From: Pseudomonas bubulae
Lineage (GTDB): Bacteria > Pseudomonadota > Gammaproteobacteria > Pseudomonadales > Pseudomonadaceae
Assembly: GCF_037023725.1 (NCBI RefSeq)
Contig: NZ_CP146077.1
Coordinates: 2,145,001-2,209,000 of the forward strand
Length of the DNA stretch: 64,000 nucleotides
Direction of reading: 5' to 3'
Below, in pieces: positions 44,501-52,229 of this stretch. The stretch's first letter is position 1, and the number at the start of each line of letters is the position of its first letter. Below the pieces are notes generated by a model, which did not search any database, was not told the DNA's origin, and saw only the letters and a program-made list of their open reading frames with translations. Both the position numbers and the translations under genes were made by a program.

Positions 44501-45228
44501 GCTTCGTGTTTGCCAAAATTGGCCATCTTGATGTTTTTCAGGTACCCCTTGTTGATCATGTAATGGGTCGACACAGTGTCCCCCAGAAAAATATCCGCCT
44601 GATCGAAAGCCACGGCATTAATGGCATTTTGATAGGACGGATAAGACTGGATGATTGCCTGGGGATAAAGCGCCTTTACTTCCTCCTGGGGCAGATAGTG
44701 GTACACCATACTCAAGCGCAAACCGGCGAGGCCTTGGGAGAGTGAGCGTGTTTCTCCCTCTCGGGTCACCAGTACGGGTTGGTCGATGGCATAGGGAATG
44801 GAAAGTACAAGGTGCTGGTTCGCGGCCTCAAAGCCGTTGGAAGTACCCAGCAGGTCAATCTGGCCGTCCTCAAGTGCCTTGATGGCTGCTTCTCTGGAGG
44901 CAAAGCGCTGGATCCTGATCGACAGCTTGAGGGCTTTGCGCAGAAGGCCGGCGTAATCTGCGGTGAGGCCTTCGTAGTCCCGACCGCTATCGGTCATGTC
45001 GAACGGTGGATAGTCGGCAGCAGAGGTGCCGATCACGAGTTCGCGCTTATTTTGCAGCCAGTATCGTTGAGTGTTGTCCAGGGGGACTTCAATGTGGCCG
45101 GAACTCGAGCGGCTGAGCAACGTAAGGGTTTCACTGCGGACCGGGGCGGCCAGCACGGGCACGCACAGAACTAACCCCGCAAAAAGTGACAGGTACTTGA
45201 TTAATCGTGCGGGCATCCTGTTTTTCAT
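41593..45228 (-). CDS. BvgS/EvgS-like unorthodox sensor kinase
   Basis: A 1211-residue sensor. After a signal-anchor come two venus-flytrap (SBP_bac_3) domains (about residues 60-285 and 300-540), a transmembrane helix (FIIGTSLLLLLSLIWNAYM), a PAS domain, a dimerisation domain with ATMSHEIRTPMNAVIG, the ATPase domain, a receiver (VLVVDDHPANRLL, VIADCNMPVLNGYELTRA) and a C-terminal HPt (EIAHRIKGAARIVG, His near residue 1153). This is the complete four-step phosphorelay of BvgS. Partner is the response regulator upstream; the stop and start overlap by four bases (ATGA). The ligand is unknown. Confidence 0.95.
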   Translation of the reverse strand: MKNRMPARLIKYLSLFAGLVLCVPVLAAPVRSETLTLLSRSSSGHIEVPLDNTQRYWLQNKRELVIGTSAADYPPFDMTDSGRDYEGLTADYAGLLRKALKLSIRIQRFASREAAIKALEDGQIDLLGTSNGFEAANQHLVLSIPYAIDQPVLVTREGETRSLSQGLAGLRLSMVYHYLPQEEVKALYPQAIIQSYPSYQNAINAVAFDQADIFLGDTVSTHYMINKGYLKNIKMANFGKHEAHGFSFAVRRDNSPLLGIINATLKAVPNSEQESIAKRWSAGSDILLSDQKLQLTQREARWLLKHPVVKVVVNETMAPLTFFDASGDFRGITADLLEMIRLRTGLRFEIQRANSLDTMTRMISRHETDIISAINPSASRESALSFTRPYLVNSFVLLTAKGDGQPASLEQLAGKKLALTRGNPLTDYLRSQYPQITLVETGDIYRATELLAEEKVQGAVSTLVIANYLLASGLFQDRLQISATIGTQPAMFSLATARDASELSSILNKALLSIAPDELGIINSRWRGYVPASDSYWHNYHRLFYQFIIGTSLLLLLSLIWNAYMRRQIRQRKSAERALSDQFEFMRALVNGTPHPIYVRDREGVLKTCNDSYLNAFSARREEVIGKTVMQTCDLLSNECEARDYQADYLRVMREGTPLVTDRPLRIGEKTLTIYHWILPYRDSLGEVQGIIGGWIDISERHQLLDELRTAKELADDANRAKSTFLATMSHEIRTPMNAVIGLLELTLKRADHGHLDRPSIEVAYNSAKDLLELIGDILDIARIESGRLNLSPERVNLHQLAHSVMRIFDGLARQKNLTLDLRFDATDDLPDVLIDPLRLKQILTNLISNAIKLTQQGRVTLEINLLPAGTPERTELHLSVKDTGIGISERDQARLFEPFAQAQNSGQLALNGAGLGLVICRSLCEMMGGTLVLSSQESAGTQVQIKLEVPTLTPSQCPPAQEPSINPAAHPLNVLVVDDHPANRLLMCQQLGFLGHRFTTEHDGAAGLKTWKTGKFDLVIADCNMPVLNGYELTRAIRKHELASSQRPCTVLGFTANAQPEERQRCKQAGMDDCLFKPISLTLLSQRLAMLEPLFHCAEAFNADALSPLTGGDKERTRLLLEELLRSNCQDLKTLLELPDNGELQAFVEIAHRIKGAARIVGAQSLINNCEALEQATPANLVQAREQVQVSMRALGQALALQLESLTKHT

Positions 45229-45851
45229 ACAAGACCATTACGTTTTGCCAGCTCGATAAGTTCCACCAGCGAATGGGCTTTCAGTTTTTGCATGAGACGC
45301 TTTTTGTAAGTGCTCACGGTTTTGTTGCTTAAAAACATGCCGGCTGCAATGTCCTTGTTTGTTTTGCCTTGTGCGAACAGCTTCAGAACCATAAGTTCCC
45401 TGTCGTTGACAAGTTTGAATAACTCGATTTCAGATGAGTTGTTGTGAACGTTTGTTTCAGAAGTCAATGCCTGGCTTGGAAAATAGTTGTAGCCAGAAAA
45501 TACCGCTTTTATTGCACTGGTAAGCTCACTCAGCTCTTCTTGTTTGCACACATACCCGGCTGCACCGGATTGCATGCAGCGCATGGCGAAAAGTGTCGGT
45601 GACTGCGATGTGAGAACCAGCGTCTTGAGGGCTGGGCTTATTGAGCTGAAGCGTGACAGCACTTCCAGGCCATCGAGTTTGGGGATGCTGATATCAAGAA
45701 TTACCAGATCAGGAGTGCACTCGCGGATCATCTGCATGGCGTCTACTCCATTGTCGGTTTCTCCGACTATTTCATAACCTTCATGTTCTAACAACATGCG
45801 AATTGCGAGCCGGATTACAGGATGGTCGTCGACAATAAATACGGTGTTCAT
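45225..45851 (-). CDS. NarL/BvgA-type response regulator
   Basis: A 208-residue regulator with an N-terminal receiver (FIVDDHPVIRLAI, phosphoacceptor in DLVILDISIPKLDGLEV near residue 54) and a C-terminal LuxR-type helix-turn-helix (LKLFAQGKTNKDIAAGMFLS, then NKTVSTYKKRLMQKL). It is the first gene of the operon and overlaps the sensor gene by four bases. By analogy with BvgA/EvgA/RocA it probably controls surface or fimbrial genes, though no target is visible here. The 266 bases upstream must contain the promoter. Confidence 0.95.
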   Translation of the reverse strand: MNTVFIVDDHPVIRLAIRMLLEHEGYEIVGETDNGVDAMQMIRECTPDLVILDISIPKLDGLEVLSRFSSISPALKTLVLTSQSPTLFAMRCMQSGAAGYVCKQEELSELTSAIKAVFSGYNYFPSQALTSETNVHNNSSEIELFKLVNDRELMVLKLFAQGKTNKDIAAGMFLSNKTVSTYKKRLMQKLKAHSLVELIELAKRNGLV

Positions 45852-46117
45852 ATTGATTCCCCATAAGGTGCTGAATAGAAAGCGCGACCTTAGCTCAGAT
45901 GTAAGAGCTGGGGCAGGAACCGGGGAGCCTACAAACGTAGTATGGGAATTATCCTACGCAAAATAAGGCGATGGCTCACTAATTACACAAGGGGAGAGGC
46001 GTATTTAAATGTGCGTTTAAAGATTTTTTGAGTTTAAAGCTGGGCGCGCGAGTATATTTCTTTCTTGTGTATGGAAAAGTCTTACTTGCTACTTCATGTG
46101 GTAAACATAGTGTTTGA

Positions 46118-46752
46118 TCAAGTTGAGCTGCGTGCCCTCCCTATTTGGCAGGGGAGGGCAGCGGTTGTCAGGCGGGGGGTGGAGTGACCTGTCATTGCTC
46201 TGGTCATTTCAGTGGCATAACTGTCGGTCATGCCGGCAATAAAGTCGTTGATGCGCATAAACGATCGATGTAATGGCCACTGTGGGTCGGGAGCATTGTT
46301 GCCCAGCAATTCGAGGATCCGACGGTTTTGAACGATGGGGTACGACCGCCATGCTGCTCAAGCGCGGCGCCACAGAATGCATTGAGGAGGATTTCCAGGG
46401 ACGTATAGGCACCCATTTCATGCAAGGTTTTGCATTTGTCCTGGAAGATTTTTTGCGTGCCATGTCTTTGTTGTCCAGCACGCAACGTGGCCGTGCCGTG
46501 CATATGCTCGGCCAGATCCCCTGGTGCCAGCAGTGCTTGCTGTTGTTCGACAAAAGCCCGGGCAGCGGCGTTGGTCAGATGTTCGATGGCCTTGCCGCGC
46601 AGTATTGCCCGTTTTCGCCGTCGTGAGTCGTTGGGGCAAAGCAGGCGAAAAGTTTCAGGCAAATCATCGCCCACCATGTTCAGCAGCAGGGACTCGACAC
46701 ATGGAGAAGCTGCGTTTGCGTTTGGGAGCCTCTCTTGGTGATAAATGGACAA
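46118..46752 (-). pseudogene. dgt: C-terminal remnant of the native dGTPase gene (dgt)
   Basis: Minus-strand frames spell the C-terminal half of a Pseudomonas dGTPase in pieces: [72 protein letters not shown], then after a frameshift [17 protein letters not shown] and [13 protein letters not shown]. There are two or three frameshifts and no N-terminal part. The missing N-terminal motif block lies on the same strand at 51190-51366, so this is one gene split by inserted DNA. Confidence 0.85.
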
Positions 46753-47180
46753 GGCTAGTTACATCATTGCAGTTTTGGATATTTTGAAGAGGCCATGATC
46801 TGCCGTTGAGGGTCTTCAGGTTTAGAGTATATATGTGTTTGGTGGGTTGGTTTATGTAAGGTTTTCCTTAAGTAATAAGTGTTTTTTATGTGCGGTGAAC
46901 TCTATTTACTTCCTGTTGACTGGCTATAGGCGGCAAAATACCCAATTCCTTTTGTTTAGTCAGGTTGGGCTGTTAGGGGGGGTGTTTATAAGTCGTGATT
47001 TTTCTCTAACTATTATAGCTTGTCGAGTGAGCTGGGGTTTTTGTAATCTGTACTTTAGTCAGGGGGGGTGCTAGCTGTAAGGGGTTGTTAAATTTCCTGT
47101 TGCTGGTTGTCTGTCAGGTATAGCAGTGGAGAAGTTATTAGCAGGTTGTGAATTTATTTTTGTGTAGGGGGTAGTGGCAT
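46753..47180. other. AT-rich spacer at the left end of the inserted cassette
   Basis: No gene is visible. The stretch is T-rich on the plus strand and unlike the core genome in composition, which marks the start of foreign DNA. Confidence 0.5.
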
Positions 47181-47208
47181 TTTACAATCAATCATTTTGT
47201 GATAGGAT
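47181..47208 (+). promoter_or_regulatory. Promoter of the exported-protein pair
   Basis: TTTACA (47181-47186) and TAGGAT (47203-47208) are 16 bases apart, about 55 bases before the first gene. Confidence 0.45.
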
Positions 47209-47263
47209 TTGTCCGTTCTAGCGTTGATTGGTTTATGCAATCTATTAAATGGAAAAGGAAAAA

Positions 47264-47812
47264 ATGGATAAAATTATAAGTGTTGTATTTGCGTCGTTGA
47301 TTGCGGTTTCGTCGTTTGCAGCATCAGCAGAAACCTTTGAGCGAGTAGAACTTGATAAAGATAGAACCAGTGTTCAGTACGCTGGCCCTATTAAGTCAGT
47401 CACTAAATCGCTTGAAGGTTATAAGTGGCTTGGTCAATCAGATGACATGAATGGTGGCGTGGTTTTTGAACCCCATGTAAATAATAGTTTTGGTAAAAAT
47501 GACACTGAAACGGGTGGGGCTATAATGGTAAGAGCTACTTACTACCTTTATGATAAGCCGGTTAAAGAAGCTTTGATGATTGCCCGTCAAAGCCAAGTTG
47601 CGGGGTTTGTTGAGTTTTATAGTTTGGACTCAAGAGAGCTTCAACTTCACATAAGAATGGTGGGTGCTGACACCTTTCAAGCTTTTTCTAGCGATGACCA
47701 ATATCAAAATCCAGCGAAAAACCTAATGACTTACAAAAAAGTTGAAGAGTTTAATAAGAGCAATTATAAAGACAAGCTTAAATCCGCGAGAGATAGTGGT
47801 ATGATTTTCTAG
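47264..47812 (+). CDS. Exported protein of unknown family, paralog 1
   Basis: A 182-residue secreted protein. The signal peptide (MDKIISVVFASLIAVSSFAA) is cut near ASA|ETFER. I do not recognise the mature domain: it is rich in strands, with YAGPIKSVTKSLEGYKWLGQ, DMNGGVVFEP and an IMVRATYYLYDKPVKEALMI core. No cysteines are visible in the mature part. It is very similar to the next gene, mostly in residues 20-130, so the pair is a tandem duplication. AAGGA precedes ATG 47264. It is AT-rich and belongs to the cassette inserted in dgt. It could be a periplasmic immunity or binding protein, but there is no evidence. Confidence 0.8.
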   Translation: MDKIISVVFASLIAVSSFAASAETFERVELDKDRTSVQYAGPIKSVTKSLEGYKWLGQSDDMNGGVVFEPHVNNSFGKNDTETGGAIMVRATYYLYDKPVKEALMIARQSQVAGFVEFYSLDSRELQLHIRMVGADTFQAFSSDDQYQNPAKNLMTYKKVEEFNKSNYKDKLKSARDSGMIF

Positions 47813-47905
47813 TAAAGAGAGATAAGAAGGGCTAATCGAGCAGTCTTGTTTATTGTTTAAAGCTTTATTGGGCTGTGTAGCCGATTAACTAAAAAGGAGA
47901 GATAA

Positions 47906-48448
47906 GTGAAAATAATTGGATTGTGCTTCGCAGTAGTATTGGCTACTTCATCTTCTGTTGCTAGTGCAGAAACATTTGAGCGTGCAGAACTTGATAAAGA
48001 TAGAACCAGTGTTCAGTATGCTGGACCTATCAAGTCAATCACTAAGGCTCTTGAAGGTTACAGATGGCTTGGTCAATCAAAAGACATGAATGGTGGTGTG
48101 GTTTTTGAACCTTATGTAAACACTCGTTTCGGTAAAAATGACACTGAAACGGGTGGGGCTATAATGGTAAAAGCTACTTACTACCTTTATGATAAGCCGG
48201 TTAAAGAAGCTTTGATGATTGCCCGTCAAAGTCAAATTCCGGGATTTGTTGAGTTTTATGGTTACGAATCGAGAGAACTTCAACTGCATATTCGGATGGT
48301 TGATGACAGCACCTTCCAAGCATTTGCAAGCGATGACGAATATCGTAAGCCGGACAAGTTAATGACTTACAATAAAGTTGAGAAATTCAATGAGAGTTAT
48401 TACAAGGATCAGTTGGAGTCGGCAATGGATGACGGTACATTTTTTTAA
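47906..48448 (+). CDS. Exported protein of unknown family, paralog 2
   Basis: A 180-residue protein with a signal peptide (MKIIGLCFAVVLATSSSVAS). The mature part is highly similar to the preceding gene: ETFER, ELDKDRTSVQYAGPIKS and YYLYDKPVKEALMIARQSQ are shared. A block of 105 bases (48131-48235 against 47492-47596) has only two differences, while the rest has diverged, which suggests gene conversion. The start is GTG with AAGGAG upstream. The pair is 93 bases apart and probably one operon, ended by the terminator at 48461. Confidence 0.8.
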   Translation: MKIIGLCFAVVLATSSSVASAETFERAELDKDRTSVQYAGPIKSITKALEGYRWLGQSKDMNGGVVFEPYVNTRFGKNDTETGGAIMVKATYYLYDKPVKEALMIARQSQIPGFVEFYGYESRELQLHIRMVDDSTFQAFASDDEYRKPDKLMTYNKVEKFNESYYKDQLESAMDDGTFF

Positions 48449-48460
48449 TAAATAAGTATA

Positions 48461-48486
48461 AAAAAGACTATTTAGATAGTCTTTTT
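48461..48486 (+). terminator. Terminator after the exported-protein pair
   Basis: AAAAAGACTA / TAGTCTTTTT with a 6-base loop, followed by further T. Confidence 0.85.
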
Positions 48487-48598
48487 TTGTATTCGTATTT
48501 AAATTGGTGGCATTGTTTGTGTCGTAGGTGGATGGCTATTGTTCGGGTTGATGCTCGGGCTTTGCGATAATATAAGTTGATACGGGTTAAAGTGTGTT

Positions 48599-48626
48599 TT
48601 GAAATATTGTTTAAGTAAGCTATGCT
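48599..48626 (+). promoter_or_regulatory. Promoter of the cassette dGTPase
   Basis: TTGAAA (48599-48604) and TATGCT (48621-48626) are 16 bases apart, 31 bases before the start codon. Confidence 0.5.
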
Positions 48627-48657
48627 GGATGTTGTATAAATGGTTTGAGAGGTAAGC

Positions 48658-50019
48658 ATGGGAAGCATGAGTTGGGACAAGTTGCTGAATAACACCCGTC
48701 TTGGCGGTCGTCCTCCTAAATCTGAGCTAGGCCGTTCACCTTTCCACTCAGACCACGACAAGGTTATTTTCTCCGGAGCTTTCAGACGCCTTGCCAGAAA
48801 GACTCAGGTTCATCCTCTTGCCACTAATGACCACGTTCATAACCGTCTCACACATAGCTTGGAAGTGGCTTGTGTAGGCCGTACCCTGGGGGTGAGAGTA
48901 GGCCAGGAACTTCTGAATGAAAGACTTATTCCTGAGCAACATTCAGCTTCTGATATTGGTGATATTGTCCAGACTGCTTGTCTCGCTCATGACATTGGCA
49001 ACCCTCCCTTTGGGCATACAGGTGAAGAAGCTATTCGTCACTGGTTCACCAATGATGTTGGGGCGAAGATAATAGAGCAATTGCCTTTTAATGAAGCTAC
49101 TGATTTACGTAGATTTGAAGGCAATGCACAAGGGTTTAGGGTTTTAACGACCTCGGAATATCATCCCTATGAAGGGGGGATGCGTCTTACTTATGCGTCG
49201 CTTGGCGCTTTCATTAAGTATCCTTGGCTTGCTGGTGATGCTGTTAATGGGCAAAGACCTATTCAGAACAAATATGGTATTTACTGTTCTGAATTGGGTT
49301 TGTTCAATGAAGTGGCGGACGCTACTGGCTTGTTAAAGCTGGGTGATGGTTGGCGGTGTCGCCATCCACTGGCTAACTTGATGGAAGTGTCTGATGATTT
49401 TTGCTACGCCATTCTTGATTTAGAGGATGGTGTAGAGATGGGTATCCTTGAGTGGGATAAGGTCTTTGAAATACTGTGCCTTGTCCTTGATGATCACCAG
49501 AAGAATCAGTTAGTCAAAGAAATTCAAGGCATGAAGGTTGGCCGTAGGCTCTCTATGATTCGTGGGAAAGTTATTTCAGCTTTTGTAGATGCTGGAGCGA
49601 CTGCTTTCATGAATAACCATAATGAAATCATGACTGGCAAGGTTCTAGGTATTTTAGAACTTTGTGATAAGAATGTCCGTGAGTGTGTAGCCGCCGCCAA
49701 AGGTCTTGCGCGTGATGAAATCTTCCAGCATCCCAGGAAGGTTGAGTTAGAAATAGGGGCTTATAGCACTATATCTACGCTGTTAAACGTTAGCTGCTCT
49801 GCTGCTTTGGAATATGTCAGAAAGGGCGGTGTAGCTGATTCGAAGACGAGAAGGGTGGTAGAGCTTCTTGGGCTGGACTTGAATAATTTAGACGCCAGTG
49901 GGGGTGTTTCCAAGGAGTACGGTGCAATGATGCAGGTTCTGGATTACGTGAGTGGCATGACCGATAACTATGCCATGCACTTGGCTCGACAGTTTAATGG
50001 TATGGGCGGGGAACGTTGA
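48658..50019 (+). CDS. dgt: dGTPase-family dNTP triphosphohydrolase (cassette copy)
   Basis: A 453-residue HD-domain dNTPase. Motifs are GRSPFHSDHDKVIFSGAFRR (about residues 25-44), RLTHSLEVA with metal ligand His66, and AHDIGNPPFGHTGE with His111-Asp112. The C-terminal VLDYVSGMTDNYAMHLARQF is typical of the family. It removes triphosphate from dGTP and related dNTPs; such enzymes can starve phage of nucleotides. It looks complete. GAGG lies five bases before the ATG. It is AT-rich, on the opposite strand from the broken native dgt, and clearly a different lineage from it. Confidence 0.92.
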   Translation: MGSMSWDKLLNNTRLGGRPPKSELGRSPFHSDHDKVIFSGAFRRLARKTQVHPLATNDHVHNRLTHSLEVACVGRTLGVRVGQELLNERLIPEQHSASDIGDIVQTACLAHDIGNPPFGHTGEEAIRHWFTNDVGAKIIEQLPFNEATDLRRFEGNAQGFRVLTTSEYHPYEGGMRLTYASLGAFIKYPWLAGDAVNGQRPIQNKYGIYCSELGLFNEVADATGLLKLGDGWRCRHPLANLMEVSDDFCYAILDLEDGVEMGILEWDKVFEILCLVLDDHQKNQLVKEIQGMKVGRRLSMIRGKVISAFVDAGATAFMNNHNEIMTGKVLGILELCDKNVRECVAAAKGLARDEIFQHPRKVELEIGAYSTISTLLNVSCSAALEYVRKGGVADSKTRRVVELLGLDLNNLDASGGVSKEYGAMMQVLDYVSGMTDNYAMHLARQFNGMGGER

Positions 50020-50079
50020 GCCTGCGTGTACATATTAGGCAGCTGTTTTATTATGTGATTGCAAATGTGCTTTTCATTG

Positions 50080-50103
50080 AAAAGGCCACTTAAGTGGCCT
50101 TTT
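50080..50103. terminator. Bidirectional terminator of convergent cassette genes
   Basis: A perfect 24-base palindrome with core GGCCACTTAAGTGGCC and AAAA/TTTT ends lies between the dGTPase and the membrane protein gene. Confidence 0.85.
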
Positions 50104-50106
50104 GTA

Positions 50107-50760
50107 TCACAGTTCAGCTTTTAGTTTGTCGAATTCATTTTTTATTTCGCGAAGCATTAACTTGCGTCCCTCATTTGCTTTGGAATTTCCAATAATGGCA
50201 GAGATGGAAAATCCAACGGCAGTAAGGGCTGTTCCTACTACATAGCCAAACCATCCTTTGGCAATGTATACGCTAAGGGCAGTAACTGCGAGTCCGGCGG
50301 CGACAACAATTTTGTTGCCGTTATAGGTTTTGAATTCCCCGTGCTCGTAATACGTTTGCGTAACTGCAAGTGAGGCCAGGCTAAAAAAGGTGCCTACGCC
50401 CGGCAATGCAAACATTATAAAGTCTTGAAAAGTAAAAGTTTCTCTTTCGCTAATATACCCGAGTGTGTAAATCTCTCCATTCGGGGTCACTTGATAGGCG
50501 ACTGGTTCACCACTTTTAAAAGCCATTAGAATTTTTTTGCCAACAGGAGCATGTAAACTCTCGTCAATGAGGATCGCTGGCAGCAAGTCACCGTTCTGAA
50601 ACTCAAGCAATGCCTCAAGCTTGACATGAGTTCCTATATTGTTACTAACTGAAACGTTGTTGCCTTGCTTAGTGGTTGTAACTGAGCCACTTGTGTGGGA
50701 GGTGACTGTTTTGTCCCTTAAAATGACTGCTGCACAATCGAACGCGGGCCTTCTACTCAT
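50107..50760 (-). CDS. Membrane protein of unknown function
   Basis: A 217-residue protein, not recognised. The N-terminal 100 residues are soluble and strand-rich, with a serine/threonine-rich start (TSHTSGSVTTTKQGNN). Then come hydrophobic segments at about 112-132 (FIMFALPGVGTFFSLASLA), 150-166 and 168-190. The C-terminus is a charged helix (EIKNEFDKLKAEL). The layout of a soluble domain plus membrane helices is seen in several defence effectors, but this is only a resemblance. AAGGA lies before the ATG. It is convergent with the dGTPase and part of the inserted cassette. Confidence 0.75.
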   Translation of the reverse strand: MSRRPAFDCAAVILRDKTVTSHTSGSVTTTKQGNNVSVSNNIGTHVKLEALLEFQNGDLLPAILIDESLHAPVGKKILMAFKSGEPVAYQVTPNGEIYTLGYISERETFTFQDFIMFALPGVGTFFSLASLAVTQTYYEHGEFKTYNGNKIVVAAGLAVTALSVYIAKGWFGYVVGTALTAVGFSISAIIGNSKANEGRKLMLREIKNEFDKLKAEL

Positions 50761-50828
50761 GGCTATTCCTTAGCTTGCTAGCAATAAAAAAACGACTAAC
50801 TCAAAAAATTAAGCGGGAGGCTGGCCTA

Positions 50829-50927
50829 ATGCCATTATTTGATGAGGGCCAGGAACTTATCAAATTTCCAAAGCCTGATCAAGCGGCTGTAGAGGCTTCA
50901 TTCTTTTATGCGTTCGTTAGAGGCTAA
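50829..50927 (+). CDS. Small open frame, possibly a short peptide or gene fragment
   Basis: A 32-codon frame (MPLFDEGQELIKFPKPDQ onwards) with GGGAGG eight bases before the ATG. The ribosome site is good, but nothing else supports it. It may be the cut-off start of a longer gene lost at the cassette edge. Confidence 0.3.
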   Translation: MPLFDEGQELIKFPKPDQAAVEASFFYAFVRG

Positions 50928-51189
50928 CAGGATAGGGTTTCGCTGCTGCGCCAGAGGCGTAGAGCAGGTGACTTATAGGCAGGCGATGGCTAGTGTCTTT
51001 GTTTTGCTGGTGATGCAAACAACCGTAAATCCCTAGTCAGTTCGAACGGGCTGTTCGAAGGGTGGTGTATCGGCTCTATAATTGTCCTGACAAAAACCGA
51101 GGTTATTCCTAAGTGGTACAATTTCGTCTTCTTGTTCTTATATATTCTTATTTGTAACTAGTTGGCTGTTGACCCTGTAATAAGGTCGT
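50928..51189. other. Spacer at the right end of the cassette
   Basis: No gene is visible. The junction between foreign DNA and the old dgt gene lies somewhere near 51190. Confidence 0.4.
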
Positions 51190-51366
51190 TTTTGGCTGCG
51201 GAGCCTAAATACAGTTCGCTCGGTAGCCGCCGAACCGGTGCTTCTTGCCACCCAGGGAGCGGCCGACGCAACTGACTTCGAGGGAGTGGGTGAGGCGGGT
51301 GTGGATATGGTCGTTGCTGTTGACCGGATGGACCTGTGTTTTGCGCCCCAGCAGCTTCTCGTTTCA
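51190..51366 (-). pseudogene. dgt: N-terminal remnant of the native dgt gene
   Basis: On the minus strand the frame reads [20 protein letters not shown] then [13 protein letters not shown], the HD motif block of Pseudomonas dGTPase. It then jumps to KKHRFGGY and, after a one-base shift, [12 protein letters not shown], which in intact genes lies well over 100 residues further on. So there is an internal deletion as well as a stop codon upstream. The C-terminal half is at 46118-46752 on the same strand, so the cassette between them split this gene. Confidence 0.8.
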
Positions 51367-51407
51367 GAACGGATGACGCAAGTGGAGGCATGATCAGGGG
51401 CGCCATC

Positions 51408-51495
51408 TGTGGCAGCGGGCTTGCTCACGATGCAGGCAGCGCGGTGTTTCAGTCAAACCGCGTCGATGCCATCGCGAGCAAGCCCGCTCCCACAG
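51408..51495. repeat. REP pair (inverted)
   Basis: AGCGGGCTTGCTCACGAT and its inverted copy ATCGCGAGCAAGCCCGCT surround about 50 bases. It is the same family as at 20446 and 58588, and lies just upstream of the dgt remnant. Confidence 0.88.
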
Positions 51496-51518
51496 AAGGA
51501 GGGGGGGAGGCTTTCTGT

Positions 51519-51857
51519 TCAGGGCTTGCGCGAGGCCTGGATCACCATCTTGATCAGTGGTATCAAGCCAGTGGTCAAGCTGATCCAGCGTGACGTGCCC
51601 CCGGTGTTTTTGCTTTTGGCGCCTCTGCCGGTCAGGAACCCGAGCAGGGTGACAATCCCCACACCCCACAAGGGTGCATGCTTGATCCCCAGGGTTTCCT
51701 GCCAGTTGCTGGTCATTCCGCGCATTTTTTGCAGGGGTTGCAGCAGTTGTTGCGACTCATGACGAATCTCCTGACGGTGCATTTCCATGCGCAGGCGGAT
51801 CAAGGTTTTGCGCAACTCCTGGCGTGAAGCATTTTTCGGCAATTCAGGCAGGCTCAT
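51519..51857 (-). CDS. YqjK-like small membrane protein
   Basis: A 112-residue protein: an amphipathic N-terminal helix rich in Arg/Glu (RQELRKTLIRLRMEMHRQEI), then hydrophobic segments around residues 65-76 and 90-106. It has the place and shape of YqjK in yqjD-yqjE-yqjK operons. Its start overlaps the holin-like gene's stop by four bases (ATGA). The function is unknown. Confidence 0.75.
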   Translation of the reverse strand: MSLPELPKNASRQELRKTLIRLRMEMHRQEIRHESQQLLQPLQKMRGMTSNWQETLGIKHAPLWGVGIVTLLGFLTGRGAKSKNTGGTSRWISLTTGLIPLIKMVIQASRKP

Positions 51858-52228
51858 GGCAACAAACGCTCGCGGTCTTTGGCCAGCTCTTCAAGCGTGG
51901 CATTGAAAGGAGAGGATTCATCGAATATCGCGGCGTTGAGGCGCAGCCCGCAGAACACCGCGGCCAGTGTATAAAACACACAAAGCCCGATAATGCCGGG
52001 GATGCGGTAGCTGTCCCAGAGCAGGATCATCACCAGCGCCGACAGTCCGATCAGCAGCAACAGCGCGAACACCAGTGCCAGCCCGGCAAACAACAACAGG
52101 CTGACGGTGCGTGCCTTCTGCTCTTGCAGTTCGATGCCCAGCAATTCGACATGGCTGTGCAACAGACCCAGGAATGCGGCACCCAAGCGCCGCGGTGAGG
52201 AACGGGGGGAACCGGATTCGTCTGTCAT
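51854..52228 (-). CDS. Phage holin-like family protein (DUF1469/YqjE)
   Basis: A 124-residue membrane protein. Helix LGLLHSHVELLGIELQEQKA precedes two long hydrophobic segments (about residues 43-67 and 73-100), the DUF1469/YqjE pattern. The name holin-like comes from family annotation, not known lysis activity. It starts one base after the DUF883 stop and overlaps the next gene, so the three genes are translationally coupled. Confidence 0.85.
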   Translation of the reverse strand: MTDESGSPRSSPRRLGAAFLGLLHSHVELLGIELQEQKARTVSLLLFAGLALVFALLLLIGLSALVMILLWDSYRIPGIIGLCVFYTLAAVFCGLRLNAAIFDESSPFNATLEELAKDRERLLP

Positions 52229-52229
52229 A

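Noticed and set aside
46273..46787. Plus-strand frames over the dgt remnant
   Set aside because: The minus strand spells dGTPase segments in pieces, so these are shadows of a pseudogene.
46835..47074. A 79-codon frame in the AT-rich spacer
   Set aside because: Phe/Cys-rich low-complexity translation with no ribosome site; looks like chance.
51854..52228. The holin-like protein as evidence for a prophage
   Set aside because: DUF1469/YqjE sits in a housekeeping yqjDEK-type operon and no phage genes surround it.
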